DNA from: Vallitalea longa
Lineage (GTDB): Bacteria; Bacillota; Clostridia; Lachnospirales; Vallitaleaceae
Reading direction: 5' to 3'
Length of the DNA stretch: 64,000 nt
Assembly: GCF_027923465.1 (NCBI RefSeq)
Contig: NZ_BRLB01000001.1
Location: 1,240,001-1,304,000, forward strand
Below the pieces are notes generated by a model that did no database searches, was not told the DNA's origin, and worked only from the letters and a program-made list of their open reading frames with translations. The translations under genes were made by a program, and so were the position numbers. Shown piece after piece: positions 36,815 through 46,000 of the stretch (positions within the stretch are counted from its first letter, which is position 1; every line of letters starts with the position of its first letter).

Positions 36815-38972
36815 TTAAAATTTCACCTCTTTCTACCAGATCTGTAATATCTTCTAATATTCCAGCATCCTCTAGTTCTTTAATTGTATATTTTGTTCCA
36901 TCTGGTTTATATTTAACAAATTGGTCTGCACCTCCATCACTTCCAAACCATGGCGCTGCCTTGCCCGATGTCATTTTATAATCTTCAGTTAGTTGATAGT
37001 AATGGATTGAAGCATTTTCGCTATGTGGTGCTAATGCTCTTGATTCAAAAGAATCCGTTGCACTTCCTAAAAATTCACCAGTATTTTCGCCATATCTTTT
37101 AAAAACTTTACCTTCTTTTATTATAGAATCACCTTTTGTACCTGCTTTAAATCCATCATCAACAGGCCAATGGATCTTACCTGTAGCTTGATCATAGAAT
37201 AATGGATCATCATATACTTTTTTATATTTTAGATATAATTCATCAGTTGGAGTATAGTCCCACTTATCAATTCTTAATCGATCTACTTTTTTTATTGAAT
37301 CTACTCCACCGTCAATCATCTCATCCAATAACTTGATCTTCTCATCTGGTAAGTCATCAATATCTATTTTATATATGATTCCTTCTGGTGTCACTACCTC
37401 GTAACAATTTTTTATACGAGTAATATCTCTAATTAGATCAGGCAGATCATCTAGTTTGGCAGATATGATTTTATTGATTTTCTTTGTTGTTTCAATTACA
37501 CCTTTTATTGCTTTTTTGAATCCGCCGTTCTTGACGAATTTAACTATATCTACTGCCGACTTACCACCTTCAAGTGCAGATAGTAGAGCTTCACCAATTA
37601 GACTTCCTATTATAATTCCTTTTTCATAAGGTTCCGCCTCATCATATGATATCTTCCATTGTTCTATAGCTTGGGTAATCATTGTCCATAATGCTTCTCT
37701 ATACTCACTATTAACCACAGCTTTCCCCATAAATTCTGCAAATACTTTAACCTGTGCTGGATCTTGTATAAAACTATATATACCTTCTACCGTATCATAG
37801 ACTGTTTTTAGCGGTGCTATTGAAAGTCCAAATAATAGTCCAACACCAAATTCTTCCTTCTGTTCTGCTTTACTTGAACCATAAGTTAGTCTGGCCCAGC
37901 TGTTAAAACTAGTTCTCTTAACTTGTTCTAGATCATTTAAGTAATTAACTTCATTTAATGCATCTAGAGGAAAATAATATTTTATGTAATATTCGTATGC
38001 ATCTGAACTTTCGTATTTATTTTCATTAGTTATCATGCCTATTTCATTATCTTGAAGTGGAAGAGGTGGTATATTTTCGAAATATTCTTTAGGTAATAGA
38101 TTAACGACAAATTCAAGAGTGCTGTAATCATTCTCTGCCATATCTACCCAATGCAAGAGTGTTTTTAGCTTATATTCGCCTGGTAGTGCATCATAAGTGA
38201 ATCTTAAATAATTTCCTGGATGGTATTCTCTATATCCATATAGGAATTTATATACTGCTTCATCTAAATTCCCATCAATATCGCAGTTATAATTACCATT
38301 TTCATCTTTCAGGTCAACTTTATAGCCTTCATAGTTCTTCAGAACATTTTCAAGTGATTTCTTAAGGTCAACTATATCTTTCCCCTTAATATCATCTTTA
38401 ATTTTACCTTGATATATTCCTTCTTCTAATATTAATCCATTAAAGACTTTAAAATCTACATCTTCATCATATTTATATCTAGATTTATTATAACTTAAAT
38501 CGGTATGTTTGACAGTATTATTAACAACCTTTTTATTTGAGAAAAATTTGCTTAGATTTTCAATAGTAGTAAAAAGCCCTCCAATAATTCCAAAGAGCCC
38601 TATTTTAGATAAAAATCTCACTCCTTTTAGAAAAGGATTATCATGTTGATTTGATTTTTCTGTAATCTTAGGCTGAGTTACATTATTAAGACTACATGCA
38701 AGACATTCTATTTCTTTCTCTGCGTATTCATAATCATCTTTTGTATTCTTAAGAAAATCACTCAATCTATATAAATCATTAGATATTTCACCTAATTTGT
38801 TTTCAATGTTTGTCATTTTGCTATCAATACCATTTCGATATTTTATATCCCTATCTAAAGAATATTTTATATTACGAAATGAATCTTCTATTTCTGTAAT
38901 TCTATCTAAACATCTTTTAAGTTGGTATTGATCATTATGAAGTTCACCAGTTCTTATTGATATATTACCCAA
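36807..38972 (-). CDS. Type VII polymorphic toxin with TNT NAD+ glycohydrolase tip
   Basis: About 721 residues. N-terminal helical domain (SIRTGELHNDQYQLKRCL, SLDRDIKYRNGID, DDYEYAEKEI with YxxxE). A hydrophobic stretch follows, then one copy of the 170-residue domain seen twice in the 9.7-kb toxin (IVDLKKSLENVL, LLHWVDMAEND, LPLQDNEIGM), then the shared pre-toxin region (PLKTVYDTVEGIYSFI, GIIIGSLIGEALLSAL). The last 135 residues match the tuberculosis necrotizing toxin family: HWPVDDGF, KRYGENTGEFLGS, ESRALAP, APWFGSDGGADQF, IKELEDAGIL. TNT toxins kill by destroying NAD+. GAGGTGA best serves TTG 38972 rather than the TTG two codons earlier. The immunity gene overlaps the end. Confidence 0.85.
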   Translation of the reverse strand: MGNISIRTGELHNDQYQLKRCLDRITEIEDSFRNIKYSLDRDIKYRNGIDSKMTNIENKLGEISNDLYRLSDFLKNTKDDYEYAEKEIECLACSLNNVTQPKITEKSNQHDNPFLKGVRFLSKIGLFGIIGGLFTTIENLSKFFSNKKVVNNTVKHTDLSYNKSRYKYDEDVDFKVFNGLILEEGIYQGKIKDDIKGKDIVDLKKSLENVLKNYEGYKVDLKDENGNYNCDIDGNLDEAVYKFLYGYREYHPGNYLRFTYDALPGEYKLKTLLHWVDMAENDYSTLEFVVNLLPKEYFENIPPLPLQDNEIGMITNENKYESSDAYEYYIKYYFPLDALNEVNYLNDLEQVKRTSFNSWARLTYGSSKAEQKEEFGVGLLFGLSIAPLKTVYDTVEGIYSFIQDPAQVKVFAEFMGKAVVNSEYREALWTMITQAIEQWKISYDEAEPYEKGIIIGSLIGEALLSALEGGKSAVDIVKFVKNGGFKKAIKGVIETTKKINKIISAKLDDLPDLIRDITRIKNCYEVVTPEGIIYKIDIDDLPDEKIKLLDEMIDGGVDSIKKVDRLRIDKWDYTPTDELYLKYKKVYDDPLFYDQATGKIHWPVDDGFKAGTKGDSIIKEGKVFKRYGENTGEFLGSATDSFESRALAPHSENASIHYYQLTEDYKMTSGKAAPWFGSDGGADQFVKYKPDGTKYTIKELEDAGILEDITDLVERGEILID

Positions 38973-39047
38973 AAGCAATCACCTCATCAACGCCTCTGGA
39001 ATAAAACAGGATAATTCATGTTGCAGAATCAGAGATGTATTTATATC

Positions 39048-39521
39048 TTATTTTTTCCATGTTCTGATTATAATATTTTTCCCATCTTCTATAACTCCTT
39101 TAGTTACTTTTGACATTGTAATTTGTTCTTTTTTTGGTAATAGACATGGTTTAATGTTTTTGATCATATTAAAATCGATAATCTTTTGCACTTTTATTAT
39201 TGAATATGAAGAACTTAACTTATTTAAGTAATCACCGCATTCTAAATGGTACAACCTTACAATTTCTTCTTCAGATTTACTATATTCCTCACATGCATAT
39301 GAAAGCACATCACTATAATTACCAGTTCTTTCAGCTAGTATATTAAGGTTATTATCTACTTCCCTTATTAAACTACTGATATCATCTCTACCTAGAATCT
39401 CATTGTCAAGATTATTATGAATAGACTCATAGGTAAATATTATTAAGTTGATTTTTCTCTTAATATCATTGATTCTGTCTGCTAATATGCTCATATATTG
39501 TAATTGTGCACTTATCTGCAA
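39048..39521 (-). CDS. Short secretion-domain protein, likely partner of the TNT toxin
   Basis: 157 residues from TTG 39521, which follows AAGGTGG at the right distance; the first in-frame ATG (39548) has no ribosome site. The N-terminal 100 residues have the layout of the toxin heads: ISAQLQYMSILADRINDIK, NNLDNEILGRDDI and EEYSKSEEEI (YxxxE). The C-terminal 50 residues are basic and lack a catalytic motif. It could be a co-secreted partner of the next gene or the head of a lost toxin. The former is favoured because the gene is intact and followed closely by the TNT toxin. Confidence 0.55.
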   Translation of the reverse strand: MQISAQLQYMSILADRINDIKRKINLIIFTYESIHNNLDNEILGRDDISSLIREVDNNLNILAERTGNYSDVLSYACEEYSKSEEEIVRLYHLECGDYLNKLSSSYSIIKVQKIIDFNMIKNIKPCLLPKKEQITMSKVTKGVIEDGKNIIIRTWKK

Positions 39522-39665
39522 CCATGTCACCACCTTAAATTTGAACAAAATAGAGGACTGCCGAATAGTCCACTAATTTAGCTAGATAACGGGTGAGGGT
39601 GTAAAGATATATGAATAAATTCTTTACAGCTAAATTATTATTAGGCAGCCCTTGTAAACATTTTA

Positions 39666-39956
39666 TTAAGAAATACCCTGTTGAATTTTTGTTTCTGCTG
39701 CAACATAATCTTCAGCAGCTTTTATTAAGAATTGTTTATAAGAATCTACTACTCGATAATAATTATTAAATTCTGTATAAAGACTATTGAATTTTTCAAC
39801 AAACTCTCTTGCAGCATCACTTTTCCATTCCCGGTCTAAACCATTTATTAAATCTCTAATTTGTTTCATAGTTTCTTTAAAATCTTCATTTATATTATTT
39901 ACAACAGTTGCTTTTTCAGTTAATAATCTAGTTGTAACTTGAAAATTACTATCCAT
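39666..39956 (-). CDS. WXG100-type secreted protein (96 aa)
   Basis: Helical-hairpin protein of the ESAT-6 family: two helices joined by a turn with REWKSDAAREF (WKS in place of WXG) at about residue 42, and a C-terminal EDYVAAETKI holding the YxxxE export motif. Size (96 aa) is standard. AAAGGATG precedes the ATG. Such proteins are exported as dimers by EssC-like ATPases. It is the third of three WXG-like genes in a row. Confidence 0.88.
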   Translation of the reverse strand: MDSNFQVTTRLLTEKATVVNNINEDFKETMKQIRDLINGLDREWKSDAAREFVEKFNSLYTEFNNYYRVVDSYKQFLIKAAEDYVAAETKIQQGIS

Positions 39957-39984
39957 ATATATTCATCCTTTCTATTATTAAAAT

Positions 39985-40287
39985 TTACACACCTAACCTA
40001 TTTGCATTATCAAAAACATTGTTTTCTGTTTCTTGATAGATATTTGCAGCTTTATTTAAAAATAAACAATAACTATTAAGAACCTCAGCTAATTTATCAA
40101 ATTTAGGTTTGAAATCATGTATTTGCTCAGCAAATTTCTTATTTCCTTTACCTTTCCATTGAGTTTCTAATTCATCTACTTCAGAAATCAATTTTGCATA
40201 TAATTCTTCATAATAATCTACTTTTTTAGATATAGTTCCTGACTGTGTTCTTAATGTGGATGGTGTTACAGTAATTGACCTTGACAT
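39985..40287 (-). CDS. WXG100-type secreted protein (100 aa)
   Basis: Typical WXG100 protein: SITVTPSTLRTQSGTISKKV, the turn TQWKGKGNKKFAEQI (WKG fits WXG exactly) and a C-terminal NIYQETENNV with YxxxE. The ATG at 40287 follows TAGGAGG; a frame open to 40341 would overlap the preceding gene and is rejected. It may be the main EsxA-like substrate. Confidence 0.92.
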   Translation of the reverse strand: MSRSITVTPSTLRTQSGTISKKVDYYEELYAKLISEVDELETQWKGKGNKKFAEQIHDFKPKFDKLAEVLNSYCLFLNKAANIYQETENNVFDNANRLGV

Positions 40288-40321
40288 ATAATATAACCTC
40301 CTATTGTTTTTGCATAATTTT

Positions 40322-40642
40322 TTAAGAAGAACGATGTTCATCTAACCATTCATGATATCTTTCTAACCGCCTATCATCCTCTGCTCTTATATCAACTGCA
40401 GCATTAAAAATTTTATCTGCTAATTGATCCATTTTTGTGGCTGTAGACTTGATGCTATCTTCTAGTATCTCACCTTGACTAATAAATTGTTTTGATGCTT
40501 CCCCCTTCCATATATACACAATATCATTAATAACATTGTTTAAATCTCTTGATTCACCAGTTAAATCACTAGACAATCGTCTTATTTTTCTTACTTTTCT
40601 CATTGCATCTGAATAATTAATTCTTTTAACAGGTCGGTTCAT
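40322..40642 (-). CDS. WXG100-type protein, first gene of the small operon (106 aa)
   Basis: Third WXG family member: basic N-terminus (MNRPVKRINYSDAMRKVRKI), turn with YIWKGEASKQF, and a C-terminal helix ending ERYHEWLDEHRSS. Unlike its two neighbours it has no clear YxxxE in the usual place (VDIRAED aligns there), so it may ride as the partner of another WXG protein. GGGAGG precedes the ATG. Confidence 0.88.
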   Translation of the reverse strand: MNRPVKRINYSDAMRKVRKIRRLSSDLTGESRDLNNVINDIVYIWKGEASKQFISQGEILEDSIKSTATKMDQLADKIFNAAVDIRAEDDRRLERYHEWLDEHRSS

Positions 40643-41206
40643 CTTTACCTCCCTTTTTTCATTACTAACTTATCAATATATTGATTTGCTTTATTGTGTT
40701 TCTTACAAATAATATGATATAGAATATTTTATCTTTTTTCAACAAATCCTGACGAACGACACGTTTCATTGGATGAAATGCATTAAAAAGTAATAATAGC
40801 TAAAAAATAAGGCTCTGTTTTGTGAGTATCGCACAATGGTTTTTTGTCGAATTTTGTCTCCTCTATCCCTAATAATTTTTATCATATACCCTATAAATTA
40901 TAAAAATATCATCTGATAAAAAAATATATTAAACTACAATAATAAAAATCTTGAATTAGAATATATAATTAATTACATAATCCTAATTCAAGATTTAAAA
41001 CTCTATCTACATTCTTTAATAATATTCATGGATAATAAAATGTGATAAATAGTTAGTTTTACGAAGTCCGATCCTTCAGGAGTAAGGCGAAGTAAAACTA
41101 ACTATTTATCACTAAGGTAATTCCCGTGAGTCCACTCAATAAAGTATAATTTATTATTATTCTGTAATCTATGTTAATCCCCTATTATCTCATATTAACT
41201 CTAAAT
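40643..41206. promoter_or_regulatory. Intergenic region with a long palindrome and a paired TTTTGTC box
   Basis: No gene is supported in 560 bases. It holds a perfect 21-bp inverted repeat (41042-41062 and 41092-41112, loop 29 bases) with the TTTTACGAAGT core also found in the IS256 end. It also holds a direct repeat TTTTGTC-GAA-TTTTGTC at 40842-40858, which has a near-copy at 49947-49963 before the Tad-like operon. The palindrome lies just downstream of the YukD-like gene on the minus strand and could end that transcript. The box would lie upstream of the WXG operon. Confidence 0.5.
41042..41112. repeat. Long perfect palindrome (21-bp arms)
   Basis: GTGATAAATAGTTAGTTTTAC is inverted exactly at 41092-41112. 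The 29-base loop (CGATCCTTCAGG and neighbours) contains smaller self-complementary bits. It may be a transcription barrier between the EssC operon and the WXG operon, or a mobile palindromic element. Confidence 0.8.
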
Positions 41207-41455
41207 CTATACCAATAATAATTTACTACCATCTTTTATCCCTGCTTCTTCTATAGATACATTCAATTTAATTTCTTCACCTTTCTCTATATAACACAAC
41301 ATCAACTCATCACTATCAAAACTCAACCCTTGAGCATTAGCTATGATTCCTACCATTAACTGCTTGGCCACATTCACCTTCATGACAACTGGCAATAAAA
41401 ACTCGAACTTATCATTAATAGCTGGAACTATAACCTCTACATTAATCTTATCCAT
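41207..41455 (-). CDS. YukD/EsaB-like ubiquitin-fold protein
   Basis: 82 residues: INVEVIVPAINDKFEFLLP start, then VVMKVNVAKQLMVGI, GEEIKLNVSIEEAG and a final IKDGSKLLLV, the beta-grasp pattern of YukD/EsaB. These small ubiquitin-like proteins accompany EssC in type VII systems and regulate it or its substrates. It is the last gene of the operon that starts with the EssC-like gene. AAGGGGG precedes the ATG. Confidence 0.85.
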   Translation of the reverse strand: MDKINVEVIVPAINDKFEFLLPVVMKVNVAKQLMVGIIANAQGLSFDSDELMLCYIEKGEEIKLNVSIEEAGIKDGSKLLLV

Positions 41456-41473
41456 TACATAACCCCCTTCTAT

Positions 41474-42289
41474 TTATAGATAGATTTTTTTGATTTCATC
41501 AATATATCCATATATCTGATTATCTATATCCTTAATGTCACTTACACTTACAGTTATATTATCGTTTTCAGAAGTAATATCACTAGTCTTCCATAAGTAT
41601 TTTTGTCCTCCCAAAATATAGAATGTGGATACATCTTTTATATCTTGGTTACTGACATTTGCAATAAAAGATATAATATACTTTTTCTTATTTCTATATG
41701 CTCCATAGAAATCTATCGCTGCTTCTTTGGTACATCCTAATGATACAATTTTATTAATAGCTTCCTCTTTTGACATATCAATCTGCTCAGTTATCTGTTG
41801 GAATTCATCAAAAGCAACTTCAAAGGAGATCTCTGTGGATTCATAATCCCCCTTGATAAGATAACATTCCTTTAGATTGTCTATCATCTTATCCATATCT
41901 TTCATTGGTGTAAGAGCATATGTATTTTTCATCAATCTATCTTGGTCAAGTTCCACTGAATGGTCGATAGAAATGTAATAACATCTGTTAAATGTTTTTT
42001 CCCCTAATCCTTTTCCGTTACATTTCATGAATAACCGTGGATTACAACAATGATGAATCATTTCAAAAAGATCATCATCAATTGTTATGCTTCCATCTAT
42101 ATCTATTTCTAGGTAGTTCTTGTTTTCTAGCTGACCTTTTATTTTGTTCCATTCTTCTTGTAGCTCTTCTTGACTTAACTTATATGTATCATCTTCAACT
42201 CCATATATATTCTCTGCACCAGTCAGTGCTGCCAAAAAAACAAATTCCCGCAATGTAAGTACAAAACCTGCCTCACCTAATTTGGGCAT
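41474..42289 (-). CDS. Conserved type VII locus protein of unknown function (271 aa)
   Basis: Soluble protein with mixed helix and strand. The N-terminal LTLREFVFLAALTGAENIYG looks like a short helical or winged-helix unit, and the C-terminal half has strands (KKYIISFIANVSN, DNITVSVSDIKDI). No signal or membrane segment. Between YukD-like and regulator genes, with AGGAGGAAG before the ATG. It could be a substrate chaperone comparable in role to EspG of mycobacterial systems, but I see no sequence proof. It is not EssA, EssB or EsaA, as it has no membrane segment. Confidence 0.55.
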   Translation of the reverse strand: MPKLGEAGFVLTLREFVFLAALTGAENIYGVEDDTYKLSQEELQEEWNKIKGQLENKNYLEIDIDGSITIDDDLFEMIHHCCNPRLFMKCNGKGLGEKTFNRCYYISIDHSVELDQDRLMKNTYALTPMKDMDKMIDNLKECYLIKGDYESTEISFEVAFDEFQQITEQIDMSKEEAINKIVSLGCTKEAAIDFYGAYRNKKKYIISFIANVSNQDIKDVSTFYILGGQKYLWKTSDITSENDNITVSVSDIKDIDNQIYGYIDEIKKIYL

Positions 42290-42304
42290 TGATCTTCCTC
42301 CTAA

Positions 42305-43033
42305 CTATTCTATATTCAATTTCTCTTTTAACATACTCTTATATGTACGTGATATATCTATTTTCCCACCATTCTTCATTTCAAGGACCATATCATTGAA
42401 AGATACCCTTTTAATATTATCCACATTCACCAGATAACTTCTATGGCAACGTACAAATTGATCATCAAGTCTCTTGACCAATTCTGATAAACTATCATAA
42501 TAACCTATTCTCTGATTAAGAGTATGTATATATACTTTTTTTTGAAAAGCTTCAAAGTACAATATACGTTTATATTCTATATGATATATAATCGATCCTA
42601 TATTTACATGAAATATATCCTCGCTCTCCCCCTGTAGATTCAGATAATCTCTGTAAATATCCCCCATTAGAATCTGTAGATCATCTATTTTAATAGGTTT
42701 CTTAAAAAATCCTGATGGTCTTATAAGCCCTGTCATTACATTATATACAGAGTCTGTACGCATAGTATTAAATACAATATATGCATTTCTATCCTTCTGT
42801 CTTATCTTCTTAGCCAATTTTATACCTATTAGATGATTATCTTCATAATCAACATCAATAATATAGATTGAAATGCCTTCGTCTACTTCCAAGTAATCCA
42901 TTACTTGTTTCAATTTGGTGGTTAGTAATGTTATTTTCATGTTATACCCAGTATTATCTATTATCTTTTGTATTTGTTTCTTCACTTTCTCCATATATGA
43001 AGTTGAGCTATCACACAAAACAACTTTCACCAC
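42305..43033 (-). CDS. LytTR-family response regulator
   Basis: 242 residues. The N-terminal receiver-like domain has CDSS at the first strand, a likely phospho-acceptor in YIIDVDYEDN, and the conserved lysine in GFFKKPIKI. The C-terminal LytTR DNA-binding domain (ILYFEAFQKKVYIHT, FVRCHRSYLVNVDNI, MKNGGKIDISRTY) matches AgrA/LytR-type regulators. Starts at GTG 43033 with GGAGGTG upstream. No histidine kinase gene is near. It may control the type VII operon; LytTR proteins bind paired direct repeats about one or two helix turns apart. Confidence 0.88.
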   Translation of the reverse strand: MVKVVLCDSSTSYMEKVKKQIQKIIDNTGYNMKITLLTTKLKQVMDYLEVDEGISIYIIDVDYEDNHLIGIKLAKKIRQKDRNAYIVFNTMRTDSVYNVMTGLIRPSGFFKKPIKIDDLQILMGDIYRDYLNLQGESEDIFHVNIGSIIYHIEYKRILYFEAFQKKVYIHTLNQRIGYYDSLSELVKRLDDQFVRCHRSYLVNVDNIKRVSFNDMVLEMKNGGKIDISRTYKSMLKEKLNIE

Positions 43034-43047
43034 TTAATTCACCTCCA

Positions 43048-46000
43048 TCATAACTGAGGTGTCTTTATGGTTACATAATTACTTCTGTTTATTAAATATC
43101 CAAGTCCAGGGTTCAGTGATACACTTCTTTTTCTATAATCCATCTGTACATCATATACGTTTTGAGAATCAAATTTACCTCCAAGAAGAATACCATTCAT
43201 ACCCTTGAAAACATTACCATATAATGGAGTTGATCTATGCATTAATAAAGTACTGGTATCTGCTGTAAATACAAAACATACTTCGAGTCCCACACCATTT
43301 TTTGTGATATTCTCTAGTAAACTTTTTGCATTTTTTGATATCATTTCTAAAAAATTGTCATAATCCTCGATTAGTACGAAAATCCTTTGATATTTCTTCA
43401 TATACTCATATTCTTTTATTTCTTCATTATCTTCTTCTCTGAACTGTTTCAGGTCTTTTAACCTTATCTTCATTTCTTCAACTAAACCTTCTATGAAACT
43501 GTCGAATGCTTCAACACTATTGACATATCCATCAACTTGATATTTAGATGACATCTTTTGAAGACTTTTACCATTTTCCACTACATATACTTTCCAATCC
43601 ATGTTACTAGCAATGATTCTCAACATGACTTTCAGTAAATTAGTTTTACCTGTCATCTCATAACCCAATATAGTATATGAACATATACCAGTGAAATCTA
43701 TGGCCACAATTTCAGCTTCATCAACATCATAACCTATAGGTAGCATATTGTTTTCTATTAATTCTTTTGAATCCATTTGGTCTAGTAGAAGGTCTACATC
43801 CAATTTTTCAGGAACAAAAGGTATAGGTTTAGCCTTATTACCTTTCCATTTTTCATTCATTACCTTGAATAGGTCTCTTAGTTTCTGCACCCTTTCAGCT
43901 TCGTTGACGGATTTACATGCTAATGCAGTCTGGAATTCAAGAGGTATCTCCATTTTACAAAGTCCACGGCCTTTTACCTGTTCAGGTACAAGTCCTCCAG
44001 TCTGCCCTACTAAGTTGACATAATCATATTTATCATTAAGTTGCAATGCAACCATTAATTTAATGCTTTGAGCTATCTTGAATTTTACAGAGTTAGTATT
44101 GCTAGCTGTTATAACCATATCAATACCATAATTTCCACCTTCACGTGAAAATGTTGTTATAATATACTCATAATCTGGATATAGTTCATTAAAAGCTTCA
44201 TAGTTATCTATTATTACAATCATTGCTGGTATTTTCTTTTTAGAAGCTTCCATATATGCTTTTAAGGTTCCTACCCCGTACTCAGAGAACTTTTTCTTCC
44301 TGCTATCTAATTCTTTTTTAAGTAATTTGAAGAGTTTATCCAGCTTATCTGATTCCTCAGAGAAGATAACCCCTCCTGTATGTGGTAGGTATTGATAATA
44401 TCCCATTGTCCTTCCACCAAAATCCAATAGATATAGATTAACTAAATCTGGTGAATAAGATGTTACAAGAGAATATATCATTGTCTGTAAGAATGTAGTT
44501 TTTCCAGTTCCAGGTGCTCCTACTAATAGAATATGTCCCATATTACCTATATCAAGTTTCAATGGTAATTGTCTTTGATTAGCTGGATCATCTATCAATC
44601 CTATTGAAGGATACAACCAATGGTCTACTTCTTGCCATTCTTCTCCAGTCCATCCAATATCTCTATCTTCTACATCTTGAATGAAAACTTCTTCCTCTAA
44701 AGGATCAAGCCATAATTTTAACGGTTCGATTCCTTCCTCATCTGCTAGTTCAGATATATAATCAACCACAGCCGTTAGCTGAGTCGTAGAGCTCTTGACC
44801 GCTTTTGGCTTACATGACACTGTTTGTATCGCTCTTCCACAACCGTCAATAAGAGATATTTGATTATCTGCATCATTCTCTATTTTATCTGTTGGAATAT
44901 ATGCTCCACCACTCCATCCAGACTGAACCAACTCGAATATTTCATTATTGCCAACTTGTACATAACATCGACCTGGTTCTCTGATGTTAGCCGCTTCAGG
45001 TCTCTTTAACATTTCATTACTGTCAGATTTGTCAAGTACTTTCAGACATATTCTGAACCTAGTATTACTCCATATTTGATCATCAACTACACCTGATGGT
45101 TTCTGTGTTGCAAGAATCAAATGTACCCCAAGGCTTCGTCCTATTCTGGCTGCACTAACCAATTCCTGCATGAATTCTGGCTGCCCTGCTTTCAACTCAG
45201 CAAACTCATCAGATATGATTACTAAATGTGGTAATGGTTCATTGGCTTTTCCTTCTTTATACATCTGTTGATATTTATCAATATGGTTGACTCCATGCTC
45301 TGCAAAGATTCTTTGTCTTCTCTTTAATTCACTCTGTAATGATACCAATGAACGTCGTATCTGGTTTCCACCAAGGTTAGTTATTGTTCCCGAAATATGT
45401 GGAAGACCTATGAAGCAGTTAGCCATGCCTCCACCTTTATAATCAATAAGTATGAATGCAACATCATGTGGATGATAATTGACTGCCATTGATAATATAT
45501 ATGATTGAATGAATTCACTTTTACCTGATCCTGTCATACCAGCTATCAGACCATGTGGACCATGATGCTTTTCATGAATGTTCAATAGAAATTGTGATCC
45601 TCCTGCTTTGACACCTAATGGTGCTTCTAGAGTTCTATAAGAAAGATTGTTTTTCCATCTACTCTTTATGGAAAGTTTCTCAATCCTTCCGATCTTGTAC
45701 ATCTCTAAGAAAGTAAGCATAGAAGTCAATGAAGCAGAAGATGCTATTTCTTTTATCTTAATTCCAGCAAGAGCTCTCGAATATGAATCCAAATCTTTTC
45801 CTATAACAGAATCCGGTGTGAATCTAATCAATCCACTTTCAGGTTTATCTCTGTTATATAGACTACTCTCAGTTTCATCACATTGTACAAAAGCTTTACA
45901 TTCTTTTGGAAGAAGATTCAATTTCTCATATATGAATATTGTTGAAACACCTAACTGTTTATTAGGATTAGTGAGATATTTCATGACTAGCTCGTCTTCA

